Part shown: one piece after another, positions 43,670 through 54,246 of the stretch
How the letters are laid out: the number at the start of each line of letters is the position of its first letter
How positions within the stretch are numbered: the first letter of the stretch is position 1
From: Xenophilus aerolatus
Lineage (GTDB): Bacteria > Pseudomonadota > Gammaproteobacteria > Burkholderiales > Burkholderiaceae_C
Direction: 5' to 3'
NCBI GenBank assembly: GCA_029968055.1
Contig: JASCNX010000001.1
Span: 1,426,001 to 1,490,000 of the forward strand
Length of the DNA stretch: 64,000 nucleotides
Notes under the pieces: model-generated
What the model saw: only the letters and a program-made list of their open reading frames with translations
What the model was told of the DNA's origin: nothing
The model's database searches: none
Made by a program: the position numbers and the translations under genes

Positions 43670-45106
43670 TCAGGCCAGCGTGTACGCCGTCTTCACCGTG
43701 GTGAAGAACTCCTGCGCGTAGTGGCCCTGCTCGCGCGGCCCGTAGCTGCTGCCCTTGCGCCCGCCGAAGGGCACGTGGTAGTCCACGCCCGCCGTCGGCA
43801 GGTTGACCATGACCATGCCGGCCTGGCTGTGGCGCTTGAAGTGGGTGGCGTACTTCAGGCTGGTGGTGGCGATGCCGGCCGAGAGGCCGAATTCGGTGTC
43901 GTTGGCGGTGGCCAGTGCTTCCTCGTAGTCCTTCACGCGGATCACGCTGGCGACGGGGCCGAAAATCTCCTCGCGGTTGATGCGCATGGCCTTGTCGCTC
44001 TCGCTGAACAGCGCGGGCGCCATGTAGTAGCCCTCGGTGCCCAGCTGCAGCCGCTCGCCGCCCGCGGCCAGCGTGGCGCCCTCGCCCTTGCCGATCTCGA
44101 TGTAGCTCAGGTCCTGCTCGAGCTGGCTCTGGCTCGACACGGGGCCGATGTCGGTGCCCTGCACCAGCGCATCGCCCACGGTGATCTTCGCCATGCGTGC
44201 CTTCATCGCCTCGATGAACTTCGGGTAGATGCCCTGGGTCACGATGAGGCGGCTCGACGCGGTGCAGCGCTGGCCCGTGGAATAGAAGGCGCTCTGCACC
44301 GACAGCTCCACCGCCTGTGCGAGGTCGGCGTCGTCCAGCACCACCTGCGGGTTCTTGCCGCCCATCTCCAGCTGCACCTTCTTGCCCGACTTCACGCACT
44401 CCAGCGCGATGCCCCTGCCCACACCGGTGGAGCCGGTGAAGCTGATGGCATGGATGCCGGCATGGCCGACCAGTGCGTTGCCGATCACGCTGCCGCGGCC
44501 CATCACGAGGTTGAACACGCCCGCGGGGATGCCCGAGCGGCTGATGATCTCGGCCAGCGCCCAGGCGCAACCGGGCACCAGGTCGGCCGGCTTGAGCACC
44601 ACGCAGTTGCCGAAGGCGAGCGCAGGCGCGATCTTCCAGGCCGGGATGGCGATGGGGAAGTTCCACGGCGTGATGAGGCCGACCACGCCGACCGGCTCGC
44701 GCGTGATCTCGACGCCGATGCCGGGGCGCACCGAGGGCAGCGTCTCGCCCGCCAGGCGCAGGCATTCGCCGGCGAAGAACTTGAAGATGTGGCCGGCCCG
44801 CGTGGCCTCGCCGATGCCTTCGGCCTGGGTCTTGCCCTCTTCGCGCGCGAGCAGCGTCCCCAGTTCTTCCTTGCGGGCCAGGATCTCGGTGCCGATCTTG
44901 TCCAGCGCGTCCGAGCGCGCCTGCACGCTGCCGGTAGACCAGGCCGGAAAGGCCGCCGTGGCCGCGGCCACAGCCGCATCGACCTGGGCCGCGTCGCCCT
45001 GCGTGTACTCGCCCAGCACGTCCGCCAGGTTGCTGGGGTTGACGTTGGGGCTGTAGCTCTGGCCGGCCAGCCATTCGCCGTTGATGAGGTTGTCGAACTG
45101 CTTCAT
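43670..45106 (-). CDS. 2-oxoglutarate semialdehyde (2,5-dioxovalerate) dehydrogenase
   Basis: This is an NAD(P)-dependent aldehyde dehydrogenase of 478 aa (start ATG 45106 with AAGGAA upstream). Key residues are the Rossmann/active-site FTGSTGVGRGIA, catalytic Glu in QLEMGGKNP and nucleophile Cys in GQRCTASSRL. It belongs to the ketoglutarate-semialdehyde-dehydrogenase branch by context. The two upstream genes encode glucarate dehydratase and 5-keto-4-deoxyglucarate dehydratase, whose product is 2,5-dioxovalerate. Oxidation gives 2-oxoglutarate for the TCA cycle. Succinate semialdehyde from the neighbouring HpaI pathway would be an alternative substrate. Confidence 0.9.
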   Translation of the reverse strand: MKQFDNLINGEWLAGQSYSPNVNPSNLADVLGEYTQGDAAQVDAAVAAATAAFPAWSTGSVQARSDALDKIGTEILARKEELGTLLAREEGKTQAEGIGEATRAGHIFKFFAGECLRLAGETLPSVRPGIGVEITREPVGVVGLITPWNFPIAIPAWKIAPALAFGNCVVLKPADLVPGCAWALAEIISRSGIPAGVFNLVMGRGSVIGNALVGHAGIHAISFTGSTGVGRGIALECVKSGKKVQLEMGGKNPQVVLDDADLAQAVELSVQSAFYSTGQRCTASSRLIVTQGIYPKFIEAMKARMAKITVGDALVQGTDIGPVSSQSQLEQDLSYIEIGKGEGATLAAGGERLQLGTEGYYMAPALFSESDKAMRINREEIFGPVASVIRVKDYEEALATANDTEFGLSAGIATTSLKYATHFKRHSQAGMVMVNLPTAGVDYHVPFGGRKGSSYGPREQGHYAQEFFTTVKTAYTLA

Positions 45107-45195
45107 CGAAATTCCTTGGATGTCTTGAGGGCGCAGCGATTGTCCGGCAGGCGTGCGCAGCGCGCAGCAGACAACGATGGCCGAAAACACGGTCT

Positions 45196-46545
45196 TCAGC
45201 GCACCAGGCAGGGCCTCTTGGGGTCGAACTTCCAGCCCGGGACGAGGTATTGCATCGCCACCGCGTCATCGCGAGCGCCCAGGCCGTGCTGCAGGTACAG
45301 CCGGTGCGCCTTCTCGACCTCGCCCATGTCGAGCTCGACGCCCAGGCCCGGTTTCTTCGGCACCTGCACGTAGCCGCCCTCGATCCTCAGCGGCTCCTTG
45401 GTCAGGCGCTGGCCGTCCTGCCAGATCCAGTGCGTGTCGATGGCCGTGACCTTGCCCGGCGCGGCGGCGCCGACGTGCGTGAACATCGCCAACGAAACAT
45501 CGAAGTGGTTGTTGGAGTGCGACCCCCAGGTGAGCCCGAAGGCCTGGCACAGCTGCGCCACGCGCACCGAGCCGGCCAGGGTCCAGAAGTGCGGGTCGGC
45601 CAGCGGGATGTCGACCGACTGCAGCGACAGTGCATGCGCCATCTCGCGCCAGTCGGTCGCGATCATGTTGGTGGCGGTGGGCAGGCCCGTGGCGCGGCGG
45701 AATTCGGCCATCACCTCGCGGCCGGAGAAGACGCCTTCGGCACCGCACGGATCCTCGGCGTACGCGACCACACCGCGCATGCGCTCGCCCAGCCGGATCG
45801 CGTCCTTCAGCAGCCAGCCGCCGTTGGGGTCGAGCGTGACGCGCGCCTCGGGAAAGCGCTCGTGCAGCGCCGTGACGGCGTCGACCTCCTCGTCGCCGCG
45901 CAGCACGCCGCCCTTGAGCTTGAAGTCCTGGAAGCCGTAGCGGGCCTGCGCCGCCTCGACGAGCTTCACGATCGCCTCGGGCGTGAGCGCGACCTCGTGC
46001 CGCAGGCGCAACCAGTCGTCGTCGGCGCCGGGCTCCTCGCGGTAGGCCAGGTCGGTCTTGCGGCGGTCGCCCACGTAGAACAGGTAGCCGAGCATCTGCA
46101 CCGCGTCGCGCTGCTGGCCCTCGCCGAGCAGGGCCGCCACGGGCACCTCCAGGTGCTGGCCGAGCAGGTCGAGCAGCGCCGATTCGACAGCCGTCACCGC
46201 ATGGATCGTCACCCGCAGATCGAAGGTCTGCAGCCCGCGACCGTCGCTGTCGCGGGCCGCGAACTCGGCGCGCATGGCATTGAGCACCGCGAGGTGCTGG
46301 CCGATGGGCTGGCCGACGACCAGCGTGCGCGCGTCCTCCAGGGTCTGGCGGATCTTCTCGCCACCGGGCACCTCGCCGACGCCGGTGTGGCCGGCACTGT
46401 CGGTGAGGATGAGCAGGTTGCGCGTGAAGAAGGGGCCGTGCGCGCCGCTCAGGTTGAGCAGCATGTCGTCGTGGCCGGCCACGGGCACGACGCGCAGTTC
46501 GGTGACGACGGGCGTGCCGCGCACGGCCTCGGCGGCGACGCTCAT
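45196..46545 (-). CDS. gudD: Glucarate dehydratase
   Basis: This enolase-superfamily dehydratase converts D-glucarate to 5-keto-4-deoxy-D-glucarate. The 449-aa protein retains the KxK base ([10 protein letters not shown]), metal ligands D (TLDPNGGW) and E (YAEDPCG), an Asn in [10 protein letters not shown] and the His in [10 protein letters not shown]. These match GudD. Its start overlaps the kdgD stop (ATGA). It pairs logically with GarD at 54.2 kb, so both glucarate and galactarate can be used. Confidence 0.95.
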   Translation of the reverse strand: MSVAAEAVRGTPVVTELRVVPVAGHDDMLLNLSGAHGPFFTRNLLILTDSAGHTGVGEVPGGEKIRQTLEDARTLVVGQPIGQHLAVLNAMRAEFAARDSDGRGLQTFDLRVTIHAVTAVESALLDLLGQHLEVPVAALLGEGQQRDAVQMLGYLFYVGDRRKTDLAYREEPGADDDWLRLRHEVALTPEAIVKLVEAAQARYGFQDFKLKGGVLRGDEEVDAVTALHERFPEARVTLDPNGGWLLKDAIRLGERMRGVVAYAEDPCGAEGVFSGREVMAEFRRATGLPTATNMIATDWREMAHALSLQSVDIPLADPHFWTLAGSVRVAQLCQAFGLTWGSHSNNHFDVSLAMFTHVGAAAPGKVTAIDTHWIWQDGQRLTKEPLRIEGGYVQVPKKPGLGVELDMGEVEKAHRLYLQHGLGARDDAVAMQYLVPGWKFDPKRPCLVR

Positions 46546-47459
46546 TGCGGGCCGAGCTGCGCGATCAGGGCCGCCAGCTCTTCGGACTCGCCGGCGCTGA
46601 GGTCCGACAGCGGCGGGCGCACCGGCCCGGCGCCATGGCCGACGATCGCCGCGCCGGCCTTGACGATGCTCACGGCGTAGCCCTGCTTCTTGTTGCGGAT
46701 GTCCAGGTACGGCATGAAGAAGTTCTTCAGCAGCTGGTGCTGGGTCTTCTGGTCGTCATCGCGCACCGCTTCGTAGAACTTCATCGCGGTCTTCGGGATG
46801 AAGTTGAAGACCGCCGACGAGTACACCGGCGTGCCCAGCGCCTTGTAGGCCGCGGCATAGACCTCGGCCGTGGGCAGGCCGCCCAGGTAGCTGAAGCGGT
46901 CGCCCATCTTCTGGTAGACCGAGACCATGGCCTCGATGTCGCCCACGCCGTCCTTGAAGCCGACGAGGTTGGGGCAGGCCTCCGCCAGGCGGGCCAGCGT
47001 GTCGGGCTTGTAGCGGGCCTGCGCGCGGTTGTAGATGATCACGCCGAAGTCGACGCTGTCGCAGATCGCCTTGACGTGGTGGAACAGGCCGTCCTGGCCG
47101 GCCTCGGTGAGGTAGTGCGGCATCAGCAGGATGCCGTGCGCGCCGGCCTTCTCGGCCGCCTGCGCGTAGGCGATGGTCTGGCGCGTCGGGCCGCCGGCAC
47201 CGGCAATGATGGGCACCGTGCCGCGGCACACGTCCACCGCCGTCCGGATGATCTCGGGGTACTCCTCGGGCGTGAGCGAGAAGAACTCGCCCGTGCCGCC
47301 GGCCGCGAAGAGCGCGCTCGCGCCGTAGGGCCCGAGCCATTCGAGCCGCTTGACGTAGCCGGCACGGTCGAAGTCGCCATTCGCATCGAAGTCCGTCACG
47401 GGGAAGGACAGCAGGCCGGAGCCCATGATGGACTTGAGTTCTTGGGGGGTGAAGCTCAT
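46542..47459 (-). CDS. kdgD: 5-dehydro-4-deoxyglucarate dehydratase
   Basis: This is a DapA/NAL-superfamily enzyme that dehydrates and decarboxylates 5-keto-4-deoxyglucarate to 2,5-dioxovalerate, CO2 and water. The 305-aa protein has [18 protein letters not shown], the Tyr region [11 protein letters not shown] and the Schiff-base Lys in [13 protein letters not shown]. All are typical of KdgD. It is the second enzyme of the operon, coupled to gudD by ATGA. A REP-like repeat separates it from the upstream Bug gene. Confidence 0.95.
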   Translation of the reverse strand: MSFTPQELKSIMGSGLLSFPVTDFDANGDFDRAGYVKRLEWLGPYGASALFAAGGTGEFFSLTPEEYPEIIRTAVDVCRGTVPIIAGAGGPTRQTIAYAQAAEKAGAHGILLMPHYLTEAGQDGLFHHVKAICDSVDFGVIIYNRAQARYKPDTLARLAEACPNLVGFKDGVGDIEAMVSVYQKMGDRFSYLGGLPTAEVYAAAYKALGTPVYSSAVFNFIPKTAMKFYEAVRDDDQKTQHQLLKNFFMPYLDIRNKKQGYAVSIVKAGAAIVGHGAGPVRPPLSDLSAGESEELAALIAQLGPQ

Positions 47460-47508
47460 GGTGGGGGTGCAGTGAAGGATTGAATGAGAGCCAGGGACCG
47501 GTCACGCC

Positions 47509-47546
47509 GAGCCTGTCAAAGCACCGCGCAGGGCTTCGACAGGCTC
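47509..47546. repeat. REP-like inverted repeat (CTTCGACAGGCTCAGCCCGAACGG type)
   Basis: GAGCCTGTC (47509-47517) pairs perfectly with GACAGGCTC (47538-47546), loop 20 nt, and the right arm continues AGCCCGAACGGG. This sequence is a widespread intergenic repeat in proteobacteria. It lies in the short gap between the Bug gene and kdgD and may act as an mRNA stabiliser or partial terminator between them. Confidence 0.8.
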
Positions 47547-47591
47547 AGCCCGAACGGGTGTCTGGTGCTTGGGGAGTGGACGCATGAGCAG

Positions 47592-48569
47592 TCACTCGAT
47601 GCGGATGTCGGCGTCTTTCACGACCTTGGCCCAGCGCGCGCGTTCCTTGTCGAAGAACTGCTCCTCCTCGGCCGGGGCCATGGTCACGACCTCGGCGCCC
47701 TGCCCGGCCAGGCGCGAACGGATGTCGGCCGAGCGGATGACGGCGACCAGCTCACGGTTCAGGCGCTGCACGACGGCGTCGGGCGTGCCGCGCGGCGCCT
47801 TCACGCCCTGCCAGGTGCCGGACTCGAAGCCGGGCACGCCCTGCTCGGCGATGGTGGGCACGCTGCCGACCAGCGGCATGCGCGTGCCCTTCGACACCGC
47901 CAGCAGCTTGAGCTTGCCCGACTGCACGTGCGGGTAGGTGGCGAGCATGCCGTTCATCAACACCTGGGTCTGGCCGGCGACGGTGTCCTGCACCGACTGC
48001 ACGCCGCCCTTGTACGGCACGTAGACCCACTTGGCGCCCGTGGCCCGCTCCACGGCCACGCCGGCGAGGTGCGGGGCGCTGCCGGTGGCGGTCACGGCGA
48101 AGTTCAAGTCGCTCGTCTTCGACAGCGCCACCAGCTCCTTCAAGGTGTTGGCCTTGACCGAGGGATGCACCACCAGCAGGTGCGGCGAATACGCCAGCAT
48201 CGTGACGCCGCGCAGGTCCTTCGAGGGGTCGAAGGGCAGCTTGGTGTAGACCGAGGGGCTGATGGCCAGCGCGCCGACGTCGCACAGCAGCAGCGTGTAG
48301 CCGTCGGGCGCCGCCTTGGCCACCAGGTCGGCGCCGAGATTGCCGTTGGCGCCCGGCTTGTTGTCGACGATGACCGACACCTTGAGGGCCTCCGACAGCG
48401 GCTGGCTGATCGAGCGGGCAATGATGTCCGACGAACCGCCCGGCGGGTACGGCACGACGATGCGGATCGGCTTGCTGGGCTGCCAGGCATCGGCGGCGCG
48501 GGCAGGCGCGTGGACCAGGGCGGCGGCGCCCAGGGCGCCGGTGACGAAGGTGCGTCGGTTCAGGCTCAT
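47592..48569 (-). CDS. Bug family substrate-binding protein of the aldarate cluster
   Basis: This 325-aa receptor has start MSLNRRTFVTGALGAAALVHAPARA, a twin-arginine-like signal. Hallmarks: KPIRIVVPYPPGGSSDIIAR, VDNKPGANGNLGADLVAKAAPDGYTLL and VPYKGGVQSVQDTVAGQT. A longer frame upstream is ignored because the signal would be internal. It precedes kdgD-gudD and has a GntR-type operator in its promoter, so glucarate, galactarate or a related acid is the likely ligand. This family normally needs TctAB, which is absent; a TRAP system is encoded at 51-54 kb instead. Confidence 0.9.
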   Translation of the reverse strand: MSLNRRTFVTGALGAAALVHAPARAADAWQPSKPIRIVVPYPPGGSSDIIARSISQPLSEALKVSVIVDNKPGANGNLGADLVAKAAPDGYTLLLCDVGALAISPSVYTKLPFDPSKDLRGVTMLAYSPHLLVVHPSVKANTLKELVALSKTSDLNFAVTATGSAPHLAGVAVERATGAKWVYVPYKGGVQSVQDTVAGQTQVLMNGMLATYPHVQSGKLKLLAVSKGTRMPLVGSVPTIAEQGVPGFESGTWQGVKAPRGTPDAVVQRLNRELVAVIRSADIRSRLAGQGAEVVTMAPAEEEQFFDKERARWAKVVKDADIRIE

Positions 48570-48629
48570 CCGTGTGTCTCCAGGATTGGTGAGCGGCGGC
48601 CGCCTTGGAAGGTCGACGGCGCGGCTCGG

Positions 48630-48658
48630 TTGTCTGATGTCGTACGTCATCGTACAAC
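48630..48658. promoter_or_regulatory. Candidate GntR operator upstream of the Bug-kdgD-gudD operon
   Basis: On the minus strand GTTGTACGA (complement of 48650-48658) is followed by a CGTACG core (48641-48646) and an ACAAC-type half (GTTGT read on the plus strand at 48629-48633). The 9-mer GTTGTACGA is identical to that at 49600-49608. The position suits repression of the aldarate operon. Confidence 0.5.
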
Positions 48659-48714
48659 TGAAGACGACCCAGAGGCAAGAAGATCCACCCTACCCCGTCC
48701 GCTCGGAAGGGTGT

Positions 48715-49575
48715 TCAGGCGGCCTGCGTGCCGGTGCCGCCGGCCGGGGCAAGGGGCCCATCGGCGGCGTCGCGCTGGGCCGCCTCCTGCGCCAGGCGCA
48801 AGCGCTCGCGGCTGTTCGTCAGGTGGATGCGCATGGCCGCCCGTGCCGAGTCGGGATCGCGGCGCGCGATGGCGGCGTAGATCTCCTCGTGCTCGCGATT
48901 GACGCGGCTGAGGTATTCGCCGCGGCGGTCGTGGTTGCGGATGGCATTGACCCGGGTGCGCGGGATGATCGTCGTGCCCAGGTGGGTCATGATGTCCGCG
49001 AAATACGGGTTGCCCGTGGCCTGCGCGATCTGCAGGTGGAAGCGGAAGTCGGGCGACACGGTGTCGCCGGCGATGGTCACGTTGCGCTCGAAGTCGTCGA
49101 GGGCCTGGCGCATCGCCTGCAGGTTTTCCTCCGAGCGGCGCAGCGCCGCCAGGCCGGCCGACTCGGTCTCCAGGCTGATGCGCAGTTCGAGCACCGCCAG
49201 CACGTCGACCGTGGCGGCGATGTCGGAAGGCTCGAGACGGAACATGCCCGCCGCGCGCGGCTGCAGCACGAAGGTGCCGACGCCATGGTGCGTCTCGACC
49301 AGCCCCGCCGCCTGCAGCTTGGACAGGGCCTCGCGCACGACGGTGCGGCTCACGCCGTAGCTTTGCATGATGGCCGATTCGGTCGGCAGCTTGTCGCCCG
49401 GGCGCAGCTGCTGGCTGCGGATCTTGTCGCCGAGGTCGTCGACCAGTCCGTGCGCCAGGCCGCGGCCGCGCCGGCGCACGAACCCGTGCGTCGCGGCCGG
49501 GCCCGACGGGGCCGCTGACTGACCCGCGGCGGAAGCCTCCGCCCCTGCCGATGACCCCGTTGACACGCTAGACAT
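48715..49575 (-). CDS. GntR family (FCD) regulator of hexuronate/aldarate genes
   Basis: This 286-aa FadR-subfamily repressor has a winged helix at about 40-100: LVDDLGDKIRSQQLRPGDKLPTESAIMQSYGVSRTVVREALSKLQAAGLVETHHGVGTFVL. The FCD effector domain has the metal-type residues DFRFHLQIAQATGNPYF and EHEEIYAAIARRD. A 30-residue Ser/Ala-rich N-terminal tail precedes the DNA-binding part. It diverges from uronate dehydrogenase and lies upstream of the aldarate operon. Operator candidates with GTTGTACGA occur at both promoters. A uronate or aldarate is the expected inducer, as for ExuR/UxuR-type regulators. Confidence 0.92.
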   Translation of the reverse strand: MSSVSTGSSAGAEASAAGQSAAPSGPAATHGFVRRRGRGLAHGLVDDLGDKIRSQQLRPGDKLPTESAIMQSYGVSRTVVREALSKLQAAGLVETHHGVGTFVLQPRAAGMFRLEPSDIAATVDVLAVLELRISLETESAGLAALRRSEENLQAMRQALDDFERNVTIAGDTVSPDFRFHLQIAQATGNPYFADIMTHLGTTIIPRTRVNAIRNHDRRGEYLSRVNREHEEIYAAIARRDPDSARAAMRIHLTNSRERLRLAQEAAQRDAADGPLAPAGGTGTQAA

Positions 49576-49599
49576 CGGCTGATCATAATCCCGGCCAGA

Positions 49600-49612
49600 G
49601 TTGTACGACAAC
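49600..49612. promoter_or_regulatory. GntR operator in the gntR/udh divergent promoter
   Basis: GTTGT-ACG-ACAAC (49600-49612) is a perfect 5-bp-arm palindrome, typical of FadR-subfamily operators. It lies in the 70-bp gap between the regulator and uronate dehydrogenase, so one bound dimer could control both. Confidence 0.65.
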
Positions 49613-49645
49613 CGATAACTTATGACCATCGAAAGGTCTGGAGAC

Positions 49646-50479
49646 ATGTCCGAGCGTTCTGCCGATTCGCCCGCCCGGCCGCAGCTGGGCCGCCTGCTGC
49701 TCACCGGCGCTGCCGGGGGCCTGGGAAAGGTACTGCGCGAGCGCCTGGCGCCCCTCGCCCGCACGATGCGCGTGTCCGACATCGCGGCGCTCGGCGACGC
49801 ACGGGGCGCGCACGAGGAAGTCGTGCCCTGCGACCTGGCCGACAAGCAGGCCGTCGACGCCCTGCTCGCCGGCTGCGATGCCGTCGTTCATCTGGGCGGT
49901 GTGTCGGTGGAGCGTCCCTTCGAGGAGATCCTCGAGGCCAACATCAAGGGCGTCTTCCATGTGTACGAAGGCGCCCGGCGCCACGGCGTGAGGCGCGTGG
50001 TGTTCGCCAGCTCGAACCACGTGATCGGCTTCCACCGGCAGAGCGAGCGCATCGATGCCACCGCGCAGCGCCGGCCCGATGGCTACTACGGCCTGTCGAA
50101 GTCCTTCGGCGAGGACATGGCGCAGTTCTACTTCGACCGCCACGGCATCGAGACGGTGAGCATCCGCATCGGCTCCTCCTTCCCGGAGCCGGTCAACCGC
50201 CGGATGATGAGCACCTGGCTCAGCTACGACGACCTGACCCAGCTCGTCGAGAAGGCCCTGTTCACGCCGGACGTGAAGCACACGGTCGTCTACGGCGCAT
50301 CCGCCAACCGCGACCTCTGGTGGGACAACCGCGCCGCGGCGCACCTGGGCTTCGTGCCCAAGGACAGCTCGGAGCCCTTCCGCGCCAAGGTCGAGGCCCA
50401 GCCGCCGGTGCCCGCGAACGACCCGAACGCGATCTACCAGGGCGGCGCGTTCACGGCGCAGGGCCCCTTCGGCGACTGA
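49646..50479 (+). CDS. udh: Uronate dehydrogenase (SDR family)
   Basis: This NAD-dependent short-chain dehydrogenase oxidises D-galacturonate or D-glucuronate to the aldaro-lactone. The 277-aa product from ATG 49646 has the glycine motif LLTGAAGGLG, DLADKQAV, FASSNHVIGFHRQ (Ser/Asn) and the catalytic YYGLSKSFGED (Tyr, Lys). The C-terminal half SIRIGSSFPEPVNRRMMSTWL matches Udh. An earlier in-frame ATG at 49622 lacks a ribosome site, while AAAGG lies 9 nt before 49646. It starts the operon with the lactonase, TRAP genes and GarD. Confidence 0.93.
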   Translation: MSERSADSPARPQLGRLLLTGAAGGLGKVLRERLAPLARTMRVSDIAALGDARGAHEEVVPCDLADKQAVDALLAGCDAVVHLGGVSVERPFEEILEANIKGVFHVYEGARRHGVRRVVFASSNHVIGFHRQSERIDATAQRRPDGYYGLSKSFGEDMAQFYFDRHGIETVSIRIGSSFPEPVNRRMMSTWLSYDDLTQLVEKALFTPDVKHTVVYGASANRDLWWDNRAAAHLGFVPKDSSEPFRAKVEAQPPVPANDPNAIYQGGAFTAQGPFGD

Positions 50480-50498
50480 CTCCCCGACGGCGCCGGAC

Positions 50499-51401
50499 AT
50501 GACACAGCCCCCGGTCGAACTGGTCGTCGATGCCCGCTGCGGCACCGGCGAGAGCCCGGTCTGGTCGATGGCCGAGCAGGCCCTGTACTGGGTCGACATT
50601 CCGGGCCGCGTGCTGCACCGCTGGTCCGCCGAGGGCCACACGCAATGGGCCACGGCCGAGATGCCGGCCTGCATCGCGCCGCGCGCGGGCCGACCGGGCG
50701 AGTGGCTGGCGGGCATGGAAAGCGGGCTGTTCACGCTCGCGGGCCTCGGCACCCTGGGCGGCACCCCGCTGCAGGCCGAGCGCGTCGCCGGCGTGGCGCA
50801 CGCGCGCACCGGCATGCGCTTCAACGACGGCCGCTGCGACCGCCAGGGGCGCTTCTGGGCCGGCACCATGCTGATGGACATGGCGGCCGCGGCGCGCGTG
50901 GGCGTGCTCTACCGCCACGACACGCTGAAGGGCGAGCCGGCAGCGGTGCTCGACGACCTGATCGTGCCCAACGGCCTGGGCTTCAGCCCCGACGGCCGCA
51001 CCATGTACCTCTCGGACTCGCATCCCTCGGTGCAGACCGTCTGGGCCTTCGACTACGACCCCGACAGCGGCACCCCGTCCGGGCGCCGCGTATTCGTCGA
51101 CATGACCGCCCTGCCCGGCCGCCCCGACGGCGCCGCGGTGGATGCCGACGGCTGCTACTGGATCTGCGGCAACGACGCCGGCCTGGTGCACCGCTTCACG
51201 CCCGACGGGCGGCTCGACCGGTCGGTGCCGGTGCCGGTGAAGAAGCCGGCCATGTGCGCCTTCGGCGGGCGGCAGCTCGACACGCTGTTCGTCACCTCCA
51301 TCCGCCCCGCCGGCGACCTGTCGGACCAGCCGCTGGCCGGCGGCCTGTTCGCCTTGCGCCCCGGCACGCAGGGGCTGCCCGAACCGGCGTTCGCTGGCTG
51401 A
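50499..51401 (+). CDS. SMP-30/gluconolactonase family aldaro-lactonase
   Basis: This six-bladed propeller metal-dependent lactonase has 300 aa. Metal-site residues are visible: Glu in GTGESPVW, Asn in [11 protein letters not shown] and Asp in [34 protein letters not shown] is the family hallmark. In Udh operons this enzyme opens the galactaro- or glucaro-1,5-lactone made by uronate dehydrogenase. It follows udh by 19 bp and precedes the TRAP genes. Confidence 0.92.
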   Translation: MTQPPVELVVDARCGTGESPVWSMAEQALYWVDIPGRVLHRWSAEGHTQWATAEMPACIAPRAGRPGEWLAGMESGLFTLAGLGTLGGTPLQAERVAGVAHARTGMRFNDGRCDRQGRFWAGTMLMDMAAAARVGVLYRHDTLKGEPAAVLDDLIVPNGLGFSPDGRTMYLSDSHPSVQTVWAFDYDPDSGTPSGRRVFVDMTALPGRPDGAAVDADGCYWICGNDAGLVHRFTPDGRLDRSVPVPVKKPAMCAFGGRQLDTLFVTSIRPAGDLSDQPLAGGLFALRPGTQGLPEPAFAG

Positions 51402-51462
51402 GGCGCCGCGCATTCTTCACCCCGAATCACAACACCATCCACCACAAAGACGAGGAAGACAG

Positions 51463-52437
51463 ATGAAGACGTTCAGGTTCAAGGCCCTGCTGCTCGCCAT
51501 GGCCGCCGGCACGATGGCCCTCGCGGCCCAGGCCACCGAGTTCCGCTCGGCCGACATCCACCCCGACGACTACCCCACGGTGACGGCGGTGAAGTTCATG
51601 GGCGAGCGCCTCAAGCAGCTCTCGGGCGGCAAGCACAGCATCAAGGTGTTCAACAACAGCGCCCTGGGCAGCGAGAAGGACACGATCGAGCAGGCCAAGA
51701 TCGGCGCGCTGCAGATGGTGCGCGTGAACATCGCGCCCATGAACAACATCTGCGCCGAGACGCAGGTGCCGACCATGCCCTTCCTGTTCCGCTCGGTCGA
51801 CCACCTGCACAAGGTGCTGGACGGCCCCATCGGCGAGGACATCCTCAAGAGCTGCGAGAAGCAGGGCTTCATCGGCCTGGCGTTCTACGACAGCGGCGCC
51901 CGCTCGATCTACACCGCCAAGAAGCCGGTGCGCAGCCTGGCCGACGTCAAGGGCCTGAAGATCCGCGTGCAGCAGTCCGACCTGTGGGTGGCGCTGGTCG
52001 AGGCCATGGGCGGCAACGCCACGCCGATGCCCTTCGGCGAGGTCTACACGGCCCTGAAGACCGGCCTGGTCGACGCGGCCGAGAACAACTACCCGTCGTA
52101 CGAGAGCTCGCGCCACTTCGAGGTGGCCAAGTACTTCAGCAAGACCGAGCACTCGATGGCGCCGGAGATGCTGCTGTTCTCCAAGCGCGCCTGGGACCGC
52201 CTCTCGCCCGAGGAACAGGGCTGGGTCCGCCAGGCGGCCAAGGAATCGGTGCCCTACATGCGCAAGCAGTGGGCCGAACGCGAGGCCAAGTCGCTGGCGG
52301 CGGTGAAGGCCGGCGGCGCCGAGATCATCGAGATCGACAAGAAGCCCTTCGAGGCCGCGATGAAGCCGGTGTACGACAAGTTCATCACCGACGCGAAGCT
52401 CAAGGACCTGGTCAAGCGGGTGCAGGAGACGCAGTAA
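51463..52437 (+). CDS. TRAP transporter substrate-binding protein (DctP)
   Basis: This 324-aa periplasmic receptor of the DctP family has an N-terminal signal [43 protein letters not shown] and the conserved Arg-containing [47 protein letters not shown] follow. The Arg binds the carboxylate of the ligand. In this operon the ligand is probably a hexuronate or aldarate. The ribosome site GAGGAA precedes ATG 51463. Confidence 0.93.
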   Translation: MKTFRFKALLLAMAAGTMALAAQATEFRSADIHPDDYPTVTAVKFMGERLKQLSGGKHSIKVFNNSALGSEKDTIEQAKIGALQMVRVNIAPMNNICAETQVPTMPFLFRSVDHLHKVLDGPIGEDILKSCEKQGFIGLAFYDSGARSIYTAKKPVRSLADVKGLKIRVQQSDLWVALVEAMGGNATPMPFGEVYTALKTGLVDAAENNYPSYESSRHFEVAKYFSKTEHSMAPEMLLFSKRAWDRLSPEEQGWVRQAAKESVPYMRKQWAEREAKSLAAVKAGGAEIIEIDKKPFEAAMKPVYDKFITDAKLKDLVKRVQETQ

Positions 52438-52458
52438 CGCGCCGGCCCCTTCGATCCC

Positions 52459-52947
52459 ATGTACACCCGCCTCTGCCGCACGCTCGCGCGTGCCTGCATG
52501 GTGCTGGGCATCGCCGGCCTCGTCGCAGTGATCTGCGCCGTGAGCTGGCAGGTGTTCGGCCGCTACATCCTCAACAGCACGCCCACCTGGGCCGAGAGCC
52601 TGGCGCTGCTGCTGGTGCTCTACGTCACCATGTGCGGCGTGGCCGTCGGCGTGCGCGACGCCGGGCACATCGGCCTCGAGTCCTTCCTCGTGCTCGCCCC
52701 CGACTGGCTGCGCCTGAAGATGGAATACCTGATCCACGGCCTGGTGCTGCTCTTCGGCGCGGCGATGGCGTGGAACTGCGCCTACCTCGCCGATTCGGTG
52801 TGGGACTACCGGCTGCCGACGCTCTTCATCTCGGAGGGCTGGAAGTACGTGCCGCCGGCCTTCGCGGGCGTGCTGATCGTGCTGTTCTCGATCGAACACA
52901 TCGTCGCGCTCGCCCAAGGGCGCGAAGTCGAACCGTCCTGGACCTGA
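52459..52947 (+). CDS. TRAP transporter small permease (DctQ)
   Basis: This 162-aa four-helix membrane subunit keeps the family features [27 protein letters not shown] and [19 protein letters not shown]. It pairs with the large permease, 3 bp downstream. It completes the Na+- or H+-coupled uptake system with DctP and DctM. Confidence 0.93.
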   Translation: MYTRLCRTLARACMVLGIAGLVAVICAVSWQVFGRYILNSTPTWAESLALLLVLYVTMCGVAVGVRDAGHIGLESFLVLAPDWLRLKMEYLIHGLVLLFGAAMAWNCAYLADSVWDYRLPTLFISEGWKYVPPAFAGVLIVLFSIEHIVALAQGREVEPSWT

Positions 52948-52950
52948 TCG

Positions 52951-54246
52951 ATGACCGGCGCACTCCTGATTCTTTGCCTGTCCTTCACGCTCCTGCTGCT
53001 GCTGGGCGTGCCGGTCGCGTTCTCCATCGGCCTGTCGGCCCTGGCGACGCTGCTCTACGAGGGCCTGCCGCTGGCGGTGGGCTTCCAGCAGATGATGTCC
53101 GGGATGGGGATCTTCTCGTTCCTCGCGATCCCCTTCTTCATCTTCGCGGGCGAGCTGATGCTGTACGGCGGCATCGCCGACCGCATCGTCAACTTCGCCA
53201 ACGCGCTGGTGGGCCACGTGCGCGGCGGCCTGGGCATGAGCAACGTGGTGGCCTGCACGCTGTTCGGCGGGGTCTCGGGCTCGCCGGTGGCCGACGTGTC
53301 GGCCATGGGCGCCGTGATGATCCCGATGATGAAGAAGGAAGGCTATGCGGCCGACTACGCCGTCAACGTGACGACGCACGCCGCGCTGGTGGGCGCGTTG
53401 ATGCCCACGAGCCACAACCTGATCATCTATTCGCTCGCGGCGGGCGGCAAGGTGTCGATCGCGGCGCTGATCCTCGCGGCGCTGGTGCCGGCCTTCATCC
53501 TCACGCTGTGCAACCTGGCGGCGGCCTACTTCGTGGCGGTGAAGCGCGGCTACCCGGCCGGCCGCTTTCCGGGCTGGCACATCGTGGCGCGTTCCTTCGC
53601 CGCGTCGCTGCCGGGGCTCTTCATCGTGGTGCTGATCCTCGGCGGCATCCTGTCGGGCGTGTTCACGGCGACCGAGTCGGCGGCGGTGGCGGTGCTCTAC
53701 GCGCTCGCGCTCACGGTGCTGGTGTACCGCACGCTCACGTGGCAGCACTTCGTCAAGGCCGCCGCCAAGGCCGTGCGCACCACCGGCGTGATCCTGCTGC
53801 TGATCGGCATCTCCGGCACCTTCGGCTACCTCATCAGCCTCTATGGCGTCGCGGAGCTGACCGGCAAGATGCTGTCGGAGGTGTCGACCACGCCGTGGGT
53901 GATCTTCCTGCTCATCAACGTGATTCTGTTCGTGCTCGGGACCTTCCTCGACATGGCCGCGACCATCCTGCTGTGCACGCCGATCTTCCTGCCCATTGCG
54001 CAGCAGTACGGCATGACCTCCGTGCAGTTCGGCATCCTGATGCTCATCAACTGCGCGCTGGGCCTGAACACGCCGCCCGTGGGCACGACGCAGTTCGTGG
54101 GCTGTGCCATCGGCGGGGTGTCGGTGGGCGAGGTGATGCGCACCATCTGGCCCTTCTACGGCGCGCTGATCCTGGCGCTGGGCCTGGTCACCTTCGTGCC
54201 GCAATTCAGCCTGTGGCTGCCCGGCATGTTCATGGTCGTGCGATGA
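52951..54246 (+). CDS. TRAP transporter large permease (DctM)
   Basis: This 431-aa twelve-helix subunit is the DctM transport protein. Motifs include [70 protein letters not shown] and the C-terminal [16 protein letters not shown]. It ends with an ATGA overlap to garD, so the sugar-acid importer and the dehydratase are made together. Confidence 0.95.
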   Translation: MTGALLILCLSFTLLLLLGVPVAFSIGLSALATLLYEGLPLAVGFQQMMSGMGIFSFLAIPFFIFAGELMLYGGIADRIVNFANALVGHVRGGLGMSNVVACTLFGGVSGSPVADVSAMGAVMIPMMKKEGYAADYAVNVTTHAALVGALMPTSHNLIIYSLAAGGKVSIAALILAALVPAFILTLCNLAAAYFVAVKRGYPAGRFPGWHIVARSFAASLPGLFIVVLILGGILSGVFTATESAAVAVLYALALTVLVYRTLTWQHFVKAAAKAVRTTGVILLLIGISGTFGYLISLYGVAELTGKMLSEVSTTPWVIFLLINVILFVLGTFLDMAATILLCTPIFLPIAQQYGMTSVQFGILMLINCALGLNTPPVGTTQFVGCAIGGVSVGEVMRTIWPFYGALILALGLVTFVPQFSLWLPGMFMVVR

